DNA of 64,000 nucleotides from Meghimatium bilineatum (Eukaryota; Mollusca; Gastropoda; Stylommatophora; Philomycidae), in assembly GCA_034231615.1 (NCBI GenBank), contig CM067317.1, positions 2,910,801 through 2,974,800 of the forward strand, given 5' to 3'. Positions within the stretch are counted from its first letter, which is position 1; each line of letters begins with the position of its first letter. The translations under genes were made by a program, and so were the position numbers. The notes below the pieces were generated by a model. It was given only the letters and a program-made list of their open reading frames with translations. It had not been told where the DNA came from and made no database searches. Positions 32,680 to 44,414 of this stretch are shown piece by piece.

Positions 32680-33010
32680 CAGGAGGCAACTTTCCTCAGA
32701 CCTATTTAACTCAAAGTATCAGGGATGTAAAGTCTCTGGTAAAAATATATGCAACTCCAATGCAGAGAGTTAAACGGAAACTACAGAGCCGAGCAAAACA
32801 ACATTAAGAAGTTGAACAGGAATGAAAGTGTCACGATGTTTCGACGGATAAAGGAACACTGCAGTCTAAAAGCACACTTACACCGAATCAGTATCATCAA
32901 CTCTGCGACCCGACATCCACGGATCAGCAACACCGACTCCAGAACACATATTACATAATTGTCCCAGTTTTGTTGTTTAGAGAACGACAATCTGGTCCAC
33001 ATCAGTTTCT
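32680..33010 (+). pseudogene. Jockey-like LINE, distal C-terminus
   Basis: NIKKLNRNESVTMFRRIKEH, CSLKAHLHRISIINSAT, then out-of-frame SNTDSRTHIT / T-P-E-H-I-L-H-N-C-P equivalents. Matches the order L-N-R-S-x-x-T-T-M-F-R-L-R-T-G-H then L-x-A-H-L-H-K then Q-T-P-E-H-I-L-Q-x-C-P in 54170-54720. Confidence 0.75.
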
Positions 33011-33188
33011 TTGCCTAAAAAGTTGTGGGGAATACAAGATAACATGAAACAGACCGATCTATCAATAAGTCAAATTCCATGGCGAGTGGCGTAGGCGACC
33101 ATGTTTCTCCACAACTCTATGTCGGTTGTGTTGTTAATAAATTCACTTGGTGACTTCTTTTTGTGCCACAGTGACAACCGATCCAAAA

Positions 33189-33287
33189 ATGTATCTCTTT
33201 GTCTTCCTTTGTGTCTTGTCCCTTTCTAGTGGTTATTATTGGACTGGATGTTTAACAATTGATGAAAAAAGTTGTGTTGCAGCATAG
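33189..33287 (+). CDS. candidate 32-residue secreted peptide or signal exon (weak)
   Basis: ATG at 33189 opens a 32-codon frame, MYLFVFLCVLSLSSGYYWTG then CLTIDEKSCVAA. Residues 2-14 form a signal-peptide-like hydrophobic core with a small-residue exit (S-L-S-S-G), followed by two cysteines. Just upstream, TTCTTTTTGTGCCACAG looks like a splice acceptor. The last part (ATTGGACTGGATGTTTAACAATTGAT) is repeated at 33393-33418, and no polyadenylation signal or donor is evident. It may be chance in T-rich DNA or a small toxin-like or neuropeptide exon; I cannot decide. Confidence 0.2.
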   Translation: MYLFVFLCVLSLSSGYYWTGCLTIDEKSCVAA

Positions 33288-34704
33288 ACGCGTCACCAGT
33301 TGTTGTGTAGCAGCGTAAACAAGTCATCAATTGTTGCATCGTATCACAAACCCAAGATGATTTAAAACAAACCGCTCTATACATGCCAAATATTGGACTG
33401 GATGTTTAACAATTGATCGCAGAAGGAGTAGAAGGGTGAAGCATACTTTGCCTTACTGGTGATATATGATACGTCTCTCCTGAAATATTTTTATCAAGTT
33501 GCACCTGCATACCTGTGCAACGTAGTTATTTATTGAAATCAAATTATCGCCCTGAAAGTTATATTCTATGATTTTTAAATGAGAATACCTAAATTCCCAT
33601 CCAACATTAATTTGGAAATATGGATCAAATTGAAACTTCTGTTGAAATATGCAGACAACTGGAGACGACTGTACAGTATTAAAAGTGGTAAGAATGAAAC
33701 ATGAAACGTAGCAAAAATAAGCAGAAACAGTTATGTCCAGAAAATGTACTGGGTTGTATTGTATAAGTTCTGTAGGTCAGTTGTTAATGAATATGAAAAT
33801 ATTCAAGAGACAAACAAATAATAAAGAACTGTAGACACCCACTGAATGTTGCTGTCACGTTGAAGAATAGGACCTACATTTGAAAAACCATGTCGCAGAA
33901 TGAATGTCACAAAAACTAATAATAAATTTGACAATAATACTCGGCTCGAACGACTAAATCTATACATATATTCAAGGAAGAACGTAAATATAAAAATAAA
34001 CATTGTTACAGGGTGAATTCAACTAAATATGAAACATACAACAGATCGAATTGAAAGATAATTATGTACTAACACTGAAGAATAGTAAAATAAAACCAAA
34101 ATATGATAATGAAAAACGCATAGATGGCGTGGGATTTTCGTGGAATGAAAATCTTTGTGTGTTTGTAAGATTTGAAGATAACTAGAAAATACGTATTGAT
34201 GTCACATGATACGGTAACGAAATCAGAGACTGACGCAAATAGATCTTTCCAATACGGATGAATTGGCAAAGAAATATGCCAGACACGTAAGAGTGGGATG
34301 CAAGATTAAAAATAATACATTTACATAAAATGAAACACAATATGTATTTTTATTTTACCAGAATGTACATGTTTTATTACAGTTGGGAAAAATACAGAGC
34401 GTCAGACAAATGAAGATTATGTCAGCAAAAAACATTAAAATTTAAAGTTTACTTTATTGTAGCGAAATCTGGCATATATGCAAATGAATGAATATGCCAG
34501 ACAAGCAGTGCATTACCACTGTTTTTTGTGTGTGTGTTTGTTCTTTAGCTTTGAATTTATGGCCTCTGAAAGTTATGCAATACGAACATTTCGGAAATAA
34601 TGAATAAGCGATATTTTAGTGCCGTTATTAATTTTCTGTTCTTTTGGTGAATCTATTGCTTTTCTAATATTTTTAATGCTCTTAGAGCATTTTATAAATC
34701 TATC
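33288..34704. other. no recognisable gene
   Basis: AT-rich. A 26-bp segment at 33238-33263 is repeated at 33393-33418. No LINE, SINE or domain similarity seen. Confidence 0.45.
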
Positions 34705-35045
34705 TATCTGTCTGTCTGTTTGTCTGCCTTGCTTTTGGTCTGTCTGTCTGTCTCTGTCCCTCTGTCTGTCTGTGTTTGTCTGTCTGTCTGTCCGTCCGTC
34801 CGTTCCTCCGTCTTTCCATCCATCCATCCATCCATCCAACCATCCAACCATCCATCCATCCATCCATCCATCCATCAATTCATCCATCTATCCATCCATC
34901 CATCCATCCATCCATCAATTCATCCATCCATCCATCCATTCATCCATCCATCCATTCATCCATCCGTCTGTCTGTCTAACTGTCTGTCTAATTGTATGTC
35001 TGTCTGACCGTCCGTCCGTCCGTCCGTCCGTCTGTCTGTATGTCT
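34705..35045. repeat. compound tetranucleotide array (TGTC)n(CATC)n(TGTC)n(CGTC)n
   Basis: About 340 bp of TGTC, CCGT, CATC and CATT units. All frames are open in places (Ser/His/Pro-rich), not coding. Confidence 0.95.
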
Positions 35046-35081
35046 CTGTAATGTTCCTTCAGCTCCGAATACGATGCATAT

Positions 35082-35347
35082 ATGGGATCCGCGTTAGCGC
35101 AGTGGTTAGCGCACTGCCTTCACATATGAGTGGTCCTGGGTCCATTCCCAGCTGAGGCGGAAATGTTTTTAGATCGCAACGGCTCCCAGGTTGACTCAGC
35201 CTTAAATGGGTACCGGATTAATCCGGGACGTAAAGACTGCGTGGGAGAGGAGATGGCTACGGCCCTCATTTGCAGAGCCTGTGAAATGTGAGATCGCTAA
35301 CATCTCACACCCCTACGGCATTAATAAATGCGACAGGTTACTTTACT
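35082..35347 (+). mobile_element. intact tRNA-derived SINE S2 with perfect TSD
   Basis: Flanked by TACGATGCATAT at 35070-35081 and 35348-35359. The head has A-box TAGCGCAGTGGTTAGCG (about 35095-35111) and B-box GGGTCCATTCC (35138-35148). The body contains GGTACCGGATTAATCCGG and ACATCTCACACCCCTACGGC, and it ends GGTTACTTTACTT. Full-length with an unmutated TSD, so a young insertion. The rearranged copy at 29803-30073 is the same family. Confidence 0.93.
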
Positions 35348-35399
35348 TACGATGCATATGAGAGAACTCCAGTTGGAGCCACATGATGATGCTATTGCA

Positions 35400-35720
35400 T
35401 GTAATTCTTGTATGTTGTTGCTGCCCATAGTCAACCACAAAACTGTGTGTGTCATGTGACATATTCTCTCCAATACGTTGTCTTCCCAATGAGCTCTCTG
35501 AACACTGCTCTGTCTTGGGCCACTCGGCTTGAATTTTCCAAGGATATATTCATGCTATCTTTAATATTGTTAGTCCATCGTTTTCTTGTACCGCCCCTTC
35601 TCCTTTCCCTCCCAGGTGGTCTTTCCTCCATAATTTGTCTGTCTAAACAGTAGTTTCTCTTGTTATGTCCAAAATGTGTAGATAGTTTTCCTATTGCTAT
35701 TGTATTTAGCAATCAACCCT
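35400..35720 (-). pseudogene. LINE family F, C-terminus, nearly intact frame
   Basis: The minus strand reads GKLSTHFGHNKRNYCLDRQI, MEERPPGRERRRGGTRKRW, TNNIKDSMNISLENSSRVAQ and DRAVFRELIGKTTYWREYVT before the stop. This is the FGH-x-K-R ... R-P-P-G-R ... V-A-Q-D-R-A order of the RTE C-terminus, related to K and to 27046-27235. The upstream side runs into the 42-bp array at 35687-35820. Confidence 0.83.
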
Positions 35721-35820
35721 CTGCCAGCTTCAATATTGCTATTTTATTTAGTAATCAACACTCCGCCAGCTTCAATATTGCTACTGTATTTAGCAATCAA
35801 CCCTCTGCCAGCTTCACTTG
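35687..35820 (-). repeat. 42-bp tandem repeat (3 copies) from LINE F code
   Basis: Minus-strand unit AAGCTGGCAGAGGGTTGATT then GCTAAATACAATAGCAATAG reads K-L-A-E-G-x-L-L-N-T-I-A-I. The last copy continues as K-L-S-T-H-F-G-H in the LINE. L-L-x-T-I-x-x-x-K-L is the segment preceding F-G-H in this group. Confidence 0.88.
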
Positions 35821-36976
35821 TACAACACTGTAGATATATTTATTAACGAAAGAACTAGTTATGCCCTCTTTGATGGTACCTATTTTAATACTTGTTATGC
35901 CAGTCTGTTTTCATTCATTCTAAGTATATGTCCGATATAAGTCCATTGTTTTCTTCTTATTGTTGTAGAAACATATTGCTGTTTTGCGTCTTCTTTTATT
36001 TGCATGTTTGACTTCAATTCTTCCCAACCAAATATTTATTAGTTTTCTAAGACATTTATTTTCAAAGGAATTTAATGTATTCTCTAGTGTTTTTGTTATT
36101 TTACAATTTTCACAACAATTTGTCAATACAGATATAACATTGGAGATAAATAGTCGTATTTTGGCATATGTACTTATTTTTGATTTCCAGATGTTTGTTA
36201 GGTGATTGAACGCATTTGCTATGAATCAATATACAAGATCTATCTAGTGTTTCTTTCTGTTTTTTGCGATTGACATTACCTCAGTTTTGTGTGTGTTTAT
36301 CTTCATGTTAAAGTCCCTACATTTTGTGTGGAGTCTATATTATGTTGTAGTTGTTCCTATGATGTTGATATTATTGCTTTATCACCTGCAAAAAAGAAGT
36401 TCGCTCACGAGGTTTTTTTTATATTGTCTTCTTCATTATTTTTGGCAATTTTACATAAACAATCGATATGTGTGATGAATAGCAAGGTAGATAAGACACA
36501 TCATTGTCGCACTCAATTGTGTATGTGGAGTTTGCCTGAAAGACCACCACTCGTTCTAACTGCGCATTGACTTCATGTGTAACTACTGCACAGGTTGATT
36601 AGGTGTTGTGGGACTCTGTATTTTGATAATATTTTCCATACTTGTTGTCTGTCTCCTCTGTCGAATGCTTTTTCTTGGTTGACAAACGTGATATACAGTT
36701 CTTGGTTGTTTTCCGTGGTTTTTTATGTCATTTTCTGAGTGTAAAAATTGCATCTGTACAGCTCTTGTTCTTACGAAATCCCATGTGAGTGTTGTTAAGT
36801 TGTGGTTCGATGAATACTTGTAATCTTCTTTCTAGAATGAAAATGTTTCCAGTGTGGCTTAGAGGTCAGATTTTTCTGTTTTTGTACCATCTCTTATTCT
36901 GTCTTTTTTCTTCCAAATATGTATTATTACAGCGTTCGCCAGTCTTCTGGTGTTTCTAGTGTATTCCATATTATGT

Positions 36977-37537
36977 ATGACGGCAGACACGAGGCGGAGA
37001 TAAACGCAAGATGTAATAAGACTGTCAGGTCATTGGTCAATTAACACCTTTACTAAGAAACAAAGATATTACATTAAAAACAAAGAAAGCGCTTTTCAAC
37101 ACCATTTTTTTTTACCAACATTGTGTTATCAATGTCAAACTTGGACATTAGATTCTAGAACAATACATAAGATTAACACCACTGAAATGAAATGTGTGAG
37201 ACGTATGATTGGAGTTAGCTTGAGAGACAAAATCAGGAATGAAGCACTAAGGAACAATTAGGGATCAAGTCAACAATAGAATACACCTAGAAACAACAAG
37301 TTAAATGGTACGGGTACATAACCAGACAGAAAGTTCAAAGTATTATCCAAAAAACATTTAACAAACGATACGAAAACAGGCGACCTATTGGACGCCGCCC
37401 TCGTAAAAGGTGGATATATAGTGTATTAGAGACACTCGGAAATATAACAGCAGAGGAAGCAAATAGAAGGGCAAAAGACCGTACTCTCACTCTCCCCTCA
37501 ACACCGAAAGGTACACGAGGACAGAAAGAAGAAGAAG
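36977..37537 (+). mobile_element. LINE family H, nested in G, 9-bp TSD
   Basis: Flanked by ATATTATGT at 36968-36976 and 37538-37546. The sense strand reads DGRHEAEINARCNKTVRSL, LRNKDITLKTKKALFNTIFF, then (shifted) CYQCQTWTLDSRTIHKINTT, EMKCVRRMIGVSLRDKIRN, KWYG-like, RPIGRRPRKRWIYSVLETLG and a T-P-K-G-T-R-G-Q end with an AGAAAGAAGAAGAAG tail. It is 561 bp and 5'-truncated. It splits the G frame between K-E-A-A-E-I-R-I-K-W-L-H and N-I-W-N-T-L-E-T-P-E-D-W. Confidence 0.92.
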
Positions 37538-37917
37538 ATATTATGTTAAACCTTCCATGCAGCCATTTTATCCTTATTTCTGCTGCTTCTTTACTTAACT
37601 CGACTTGTATGTTATCGGGTCCTGTGGCTTTGTTTTGTGGAGCTGTTTATATTGAATTTTCTATTTCTGCTCCCAATATGCTTGACTCTAGTTCTTCCGT
37701 TACATTGTGTTCTATGTTATCGTCCCTTCCTTCTTTAAGATTTAGCAATTCTTTCAAATACTGTTGTTACATTTCCATGATTATTTTCGGGTCATTGATT
37801 GTCTTTCCATTTTCATCAATTATGATTTTAGTTGGCTCACATTTATCTTCCCTGTTTCTCATGTTCTGAATTTTCGTGTCACATTTATTTGGTGCGTGTT
37901 TCTTCTATTTCTTCAGC

Positions 37918-38072
37918 CTTCATTCTCAAACTCCCGCCAGATCTCTCTTGTAGCAGGACCATGGTCCTACTAGATTTTCAGCAGGACAGCAGGATGTAGT
38001 CCAGAGAATGGAAATGCGTTGTGTCGCAGTTTTATTTGCGCCAATGGCTCGACACATCCGTCTTCGGTGGGT
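37918..38072 (-). mobile_element. S1 SINE-like insertion in G linker
   Basis: The reverse complement matches 2598-2768 (CACCGAAGACGGATGTGTCG ... GGACTACATCCTGCTG ... AGTTTGAGAATGAA). The G linker protein is interrupted here. Confidence 0.75.
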
Positions 38073-38660
38073 GGTGTTTGTTTGTACTCTGTATTTAATG
38101 ATTCGCCAAATTCTTGCCAAGCTTTTGTTTTGGCATCTTTAATGATTTTCTTAGATATTGATTTAGCAGACCTGTATTCGATATCTCTTTTTTGAGATTT
38201 GCTTGCAGCTCATTTCTTGAATTTTTGTTATATTTTATGGCACCTTTGACTTCTTAATTCCACCATGGTGTTACTTTGGGTTTTCTACATTTATGTTCCA
38301 TGTATCCACAAGTTTCTCCTGCTATTTGCGTTACCATTTTCTTGAATATTTCCCATTCTTCTTCAATTGATTTGGTAGTCATTGGTAGCTTTTAATATTA
38401 TTAGAAGATTATTTGTTTATATTGTTTCCTTATATTGGTATCTGATAACTTCTTGAGTTTAGCTTGCATGTTTATTCTACCTGTTTTGTTGCGTTCCTTG
38501 TTGTTCTTGTTTCTATTTATTTTAACTGATGTTATTGCAGCTTTATGATTGGTTTCTGCACACTTATTTGGAATTACTCTTGTATCTCTTCCTATGGAAC
38601 GTCTATTATTTCTTTTTTTCTAACATAAATTCTGTTTGACTTTTGCAGTTAAGGTCGTTC

Positions 38661-38850
38661 CATTTGTACCACATGTACATTTGTACCACATGTACATTTG
38701 TACCACATGCACATTTGTACCACATGCACATTTGTACCACATGTACATTTGTACCACATGCACATTTGTACCACATGTACATTTGTACCACATGTACATT
38801 TGTACCACATGTACATTTCTACCACATGTACATTTGTACCACATGTACAT
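38661..38850 (-). repeat. 17-bp minisatellite, about 11 copies, inside the LINE G endonuclease
   Basis: Minus-strand unit CACATGTACATGTGGTACAAA (17-bp period; T/C variation GTACAT/GTGCAT). The upstream flank encodes NTFFKHRESHMYMWYK and the downstream flank HMYMWYKWNDLNCKSQ, so the unit is the H-M-Y-x-W-Y-K codons of the EEP endonuclease, expanded in place. Confidence 0.95.
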
Positions 38851-39248
38851 GTGGGATTCTCTGTGTTTGAAGAAGGTATTTGTTGTTGAATTTGTTGTAT
38901 TTGTTGTAGGTATTTGTTGAAGGTATATATTGTTGTGATTACATGTTTATATCAGTCTATAGCCATTGTCGTTTTTCTTGTTCGTCCTACCACCAAATGG
39001 TGTTAGATATTCTTAAATTCCGTCCCTGTCCTTTCCTAAATGTGCGTTCAAGTCTCCCATGACATATAAATCTTCTCTGTTTACGCCGTTCACTGTGTTA
39101 TTTAAGGTGTCCAAAAATTTTCGCATCCATCATCGTTGTTTCAGGCACACATGGTGCGTAAACCTGGATGTATGGTGTACTGACCACGTTTATGGTCACA
39201 CAAGCTGTTATTATTCTTTCTGGCAGGTAATTTGTTTCAATAATGTCC

Positions 39249-40185
<937 letters not shown>

Positions 40186-40327
40186 TAATGTCCTGCGCTG
40201 TTACGGGATCAATTATAAATGCGATGCCGTGCTTGACTCGTAAATTTGGACCAACTCCTGAGTAAAGTAAAGCTACGCCAATCTTGAGTGCGACGCCAGT
40301 CAGATCTGTACTGAGCCACTCACCAAA

Positions 40328-41025
40328 ATGAATGTTTCTATTGAACTGGGTGATAACTTAAGTGTATCAATCAATATTTCTATTGAATTGAGTGATAACC
40401 TAAGTGTATCAATCAATATTTCTATTGAATTGGGTGATAACTTAAGTGTATCAATCAATATTTCTATTGAATTGGGTGATAAATTAAGTGTATCAATCAA
40501 TATTTCTATTGAAATGAGTGATAACTTAAGTGTATCAATCAATATTTCTATTGAATTGAGTGATAACTTAAGTGTATCAATCAATATTTCTATTGAATTG
40601 GGTGATAAATTAAGTGTATCAATCAATATTTCTATTGAAATGAGTGATAACTTAAGTGTATCAATCAATATTTCTATTGAATTGGGTGATAACTTAAGTG
40701 TATCAATCAATATTTCTATTGAATTGAGTGATAAATCAATCAATATTTCTATTGAATTGAGTGATAAATCAATCAATATTTCTATTGAATTGAGTGATAA
40801 CCTAAGTGTATCAATCAATATTTCTATTGAATTGGGTGATAAATTAAGTGTATCAATCAATATTTCTATTAATGAGTGATAACTTAAGTGTATCAATCAA
40901 TATTTCTATTGAATTGGGTGATAACATAAGTGTATCAATCAATATTTCTATTGAATTTGATGATAACTTAAGTGTATCAATCAATATTTCTATTGAATTG
41001 GGTGATAAATTAAGTGTATCAATCA
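40328..41025. repeat. 42-bp minisatellite, about 17 copies
   Basis: Unit TGATAACTTAAGTGTATCAA then TCAATATTTCTATTGAATTGRG, with two shortened 30-bp units at about 40732-40790. It abuts the 5' (right) end of LINE G. In the G sense it reads I-E-I-L-I-D-T-L-K-L-S-P-N-S, which could derive from the endonuclease N-terminus (uncertain). Open frames on both strands are artefacts. Confidence 0.95.
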
Positions 41026-41084
41026 AAAGCCTCTTCTGTCCTCATGATTTCGAGAATTGAATAAAGAGTTCTCCATACAACAGT

Positions 41085-41402
41085 TGATATACACGCATAC
41101 GTACATACATACACACATGCATACATACATACACACATAAACACTTAGGCTTATACATCTTTACATGCAGTTAGATAGGCAGACAGACAGACAGATGAAC
41201 ATAGACGCTTATTACGCATGTCTCTCATCCGCCATCTTAATTTAACAAAAGACACAGAACTTTGTAAAAAAAAACTAAGAACACGGATTCAGATCAAAAT
41301 AAAACTGTTTATTAATGTTCGCATACGAACTTAACTTGTGTATGTACATTAATTTTATTCATGTTCGCATACGAACTTAACTTGTGTATGTACATTAATT
41401 TA
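41085..41402. repeat. (ACAT)n tract and a 44-bp direct duplication
   Basis: ACATACATAC-type microsatellite at 41088-41150 and (AGAC)n at 41180-41195. TTCGCATACGAACTTAACTT plus GTGTATGTACATTAATTT occurs at about 41318 and again at 41363. Confidence 0.85.
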
Positions 41403-42009
41403 ATGAACATTCATTATTGTTTAGAACAAAATAATATTCTTTGTTTTTTCAATAATATTATAATTCCTCGACTTTTGACCTTCAGTCCAAGTCCAAATTT
41501 GTCATTTATTTATTGTTTCGTATACTATGTTCAGTTTATGTCTACATTTTAAAATCTTAGCTTTGTTTCACTTCTTGTGCTCAATTTACGTCTAAATTGT
41601 ATCAATTCTCGCTTCCTATCATTTGTTGTGTCCAATTTATGTATATATTTTTTTAAAAACTCTGCTGTGTCTGATTTGTTGTTCAATTTATTTGTCTGAT
41701 CTGTTGTTCAATTTATTTGTCTGAATTTGTAATTGTTGTGTATTTTATCTGTCGTTGAAAGAAAAATGGGATCTTCCTGGCATGATTTCAATTGTTGCAC
41801 CCCAAGAGATGATGGTCAAAATTTGTATCATAATGTTGGGTGAAAATGCATATATATTGACTTCCTTGTACCTAGTTTCGCCATATGTATTCATAGCTTT
41901 CCTCTCAACGAAGCGGCATGCCGCCTGTGGAAAGTACAAGTCATACCACGTAACTCCGTAAATGCAGACGACAGTCTATAGGAAGCCGCGAAAAATATCC
42001 ATTTTGTAA
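41403..42009. other. no recognisable gene
   Basis: A 68-codon + frame (41755-41961) and its antisense have no known domain. Short repeats of CAATTTATTTGTCTGA at 41685-41725. Confidence 0.35.
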
Positions 42010-42090
42010 ACATGATGTCACGAGCTGCATTTGAACCCGCAACCACCTCAGTACAAGACGAATGGCTTGGTCACTACGCCACAGATATCT
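42010..42090 (-). mobile_element. tRNA-headed SINE remnant
   Basis: On the minus strand, A-box TGGCGTAGTG (42072-42081) and B-box-like GGGTTCAAATGC (42027-42038). Similar head to 29185-29275. Confidence 0.55.
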
Positions 42091-42352
42091 ATGTTTTGCG
42101 GTTGGATAATGAACGTGCAGATGTAGGTAGTTAATGAGTTTGCCTCTCTTTTTGAGAGGCGTGCCCTTTCAACCAGCGGACAAAGTCCAATTAAGTTATA
42201 TCAGGACACACTACCATAAAATATTAGAGGTAACAAAGAGTATTTATTAAGTGGTATATATTCGTTTTTTGTGTGGAATCTGCACTCATTTCGTGACAGA
42301 CGTATAGGTGGCGGGGAATGTCTGTCTATAGGCACAAATTTGCCTCGCCGCG

Positions 42353-42660
42353 TCAGGGGTGAAAAAGTTCTCTGGAAATGGCCTTCTTGTGTGCTGTTTG
42401 TAAACTTATTCCTGTGGCTTCTTTGATTTCTGTGATCCATTTTTTACATGGTCTGCCTCTGGCTTTATAGCCGTTATGTCTACGTGTCATGGCCATTTGT
42501 GGCATGCTACATGTTGGTAGTCTGGAAGCTTGTGATAACCACTTGATCTGTTGTCTTTTGATGTGTTCCAATACTGGTATTGTTTTGGTTATCTGTCTGA
42601 TGTTATCGTTTCTAATTCTATCTCTTAATGACACTCTGAATGTCTGTAAGCGCCACAATT
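42353..42660 (-). pseudogene. LINE family A copy 3, C-terminus, no GATA tail
   Basis: An unbroken minus frame: VSLRDRIRNDNIRQITKTIP, LEHIKRQQIKWLSQASRLPT, GYKARGRPCKKWITEIKEAT and HKKAISRELFHP before the stop. The 3' UTR begins TGACGCGGCGAGGCAAA like its relatives but then diverges, with no GATA run. 5'-truncated next to the 40-bp array. Confidence 0.88.
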
Positions 42661-42667
42661 AATGTGT

Positions 42668-42880
42668 CACAAGCGTTGTCTGTAAACTAGGGGTCTCAAG
42701 TGTTGTCTATAAGTGTTGTCTGTAAACTAGGGGTCTCAAGTGTTGTCTATAAGTGTTGTCTGTAAACTAGTGGTCTCAAGTCTTGTCTATAAGTGTTGTC
42801 TGTAAACTAGGGGTCTCAAGTGATGTCTATAAGTGTTGTCAGTAAACTAGGGGTCGCAAGTGTTGTCTTATAAGTGTTGT
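42668..42880. repeat. 40-bp minisatellite, about 5 copies
   Basis: Unit GTCTCAAGTGTTGTCTATAA then GTGTTGTCTGTAAACTAGGG. It sits at the truncated 5' end of LINE A3; I see no coding relation to it. Confidence 0.9.
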
Positions 42881-42924
42881 CTGCTCTATATCCCAATTAG
42901 ACTCGCAGTCACGCAAACCCACAG

Positions 42925-43350
42925 ACATAGTTAGTTAGTTAGTTAGTTAGTCGTCGGATCATCATCACTGCAAACTGGACACATCAATAGTTGCTCCGTT
43001 CTCTCCTTGAGTGTATCCGCCATCACACTTCTGCTGACAGTACCGGTCCTATGCTGGTTGACCATCATTCTTCTGCGCCCTCCAAAATGTTCACCTCTAG
43101 CAACACCGCATCTCAATCCCTGATCTTTAATCCTAGCCATTGAAAAGGAATCATCATCCACATTCGTCTCACTCTCGCGTGTTATATCTCTTAAGGAGTT
43201 CAAAATGTCAGCGCGATCCATTGCCCCATCGCCCTTTGCCACAATCGCACACGATGCCAGTTGATCCGCTCTTTCATTTGACATAATATTACCCACAGAC
43301 ATAATTTGGCTAGATGTAGGGCAGTGTAGCATGAAACTAAATATATTAGA
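42925..43350 (-). pseudogene. I-like LINE, RNase H end to 3' tail
   Basis: The minus strand reads MSNERADQLASCAIVAKGDG (RNase H N-E-R-A-D-x-L-A), AMDRADILNSLRDI, ESETNVDDDSFSMARIKDQG, ARGEHFGGRRRMMVNQHRTG, TVSRSVMADTLKERTEQLLM and CPVCSDDD, then (ACTA)n at 42929-42948. One frame is open over about 125 codons. It is the reference for the array-bearing relative at 23190-23720. Confidence 0.85.
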
Positions 43351-43382
43351 ATTTTTTGGGCAAATATTTGTATGTTTATATA

Positions 43383-43735
43383 GCATTAGAATGTATTTGA
43401 GATGTGGATATATATCAATCGAATGCCATAGATATGTGGATATATAGCAATCGAATGCCATAGATATGTGGATATATAGCAATCGAATGCCATAGATATG
43501 TGGATATATAGCATTAGAATGTATTTGAGATGTGGATATATAGCAATCGAATGCCATAGATATGTGGATATATAGCAATCGAATGCCATAGATATGTGGA
43601 TATATAGCAATCGAATGCCATAGATATGTGGATATATATCAATCAAATGCCATAGATATGTGGATATATAGCAATCGAATGCCATAGATATGTGGATATA
43701 TAGCATTAGAATGAATTTGAGATGTGGATATATAG
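43383..43735 (+). repeat. 32-bp minisatellite, 11 copies, amplified from LINE C code
   Basis: Two unit types, TGTGGATATATAGCAATCGA+ATGCCATAGATA and TGTGGATATATAGCATTAGA+ATGTATTTGAGA. The final ATTTGAGATGTGGATATATAGA reads F-E-M-W-I-Y-R and continues as the LINE C sequence. C-family code here is F-E-M-W-V-Y-R-R (7130-7160). Confidence 0.95.
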
Positions 43736-44140
43736 AACTCACGGGAAGTGGAGAAAACAGACATAAGAAAGAGCTGATGCTTTTTTGATATGGATTTCTA
43801 GCTGAACTTCAGGGAAAGAGAAGAAAATTAACAAAGACATTACAACAACACTTCGTATGGACAATATTAATATTTAAAGAAATAAAGATCAAACCATAAA
43901 ATATTGTGGACATATTTTAAAAATACACGACATCTTGTTGAAAACTTTACTTGAGGATAAAGTCGAGGAGGAGGTAAGCAAGAGGTAAGCAGAGATGCAA
44001 GGGGAAGAGAAACATTACGAGATGGACTGGTTACAGTCTAGCAAAGTGCACCACCAAAACAATAGAAAGGAGATATGGAGGTCCATTGCAGCCAAACTTC
44101 GTTGTGGATACGGCACTTGGTGATGATGATTGATTGCATT
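43705..44140 (+). pseudogene. LINE family C, C-terminus to tail
   Basis: FEMWIYR(T)HGKWRKQT aligned to the F-E-M-W-V-Y-R-R-I-E-R-T-S-W-K-E-K-K-T of 6786-7838. Then damaged frames with KILWTYF, EEVSKR-like and CAGTCTAGCAAAGTGCACCA to GGCACTTGGTGATGATGATT. It shows the uninterrupted C structure used to interpret 27930-28625. Confidence 0.82.
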
Positions 44141-44414
44141 AGGAGCACACACAGCATCGGTGGTCAATCTTTCTGTGTTGATTGGGTAAATGTACGGGTG
44201 GTTAACCATATTTTGTTGAAATTTGGAATATGGTAATGAAGTTTTACTAATGAATAGAGAATTGTCAATATTTAGATGCATGGACAGAAAGTAGAAGCGA
44301 GCAGAGATACTAAACACCAACTCCTGTTAATATTTGGATGAATGGACAGAAAGTAGAAGTTAATAACTTTAATTACTTAGAGTATTATATTCTTCTTCAG
44401 CATTCATTTTAAAA

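Noticed and set aside
34573..35155. Ser/His/Pro-rich frames
   Set aside because: TGTC/CATC tetranucleotide array.
35082..35160. tRNA gene at the SINE S2 head
   Set aside because: Part of a 266-bp element with perfect TSDs.
40300..41060. Long sense and antisense frames with 14-residue repeats
   Set aside because: 42-bp minisatellite; codon periodicity comes from the repeat length.
41745..41961. Antiparallel 64/68-codon frames as a gene
   Set aside because: No family recognised, no splice signals found.
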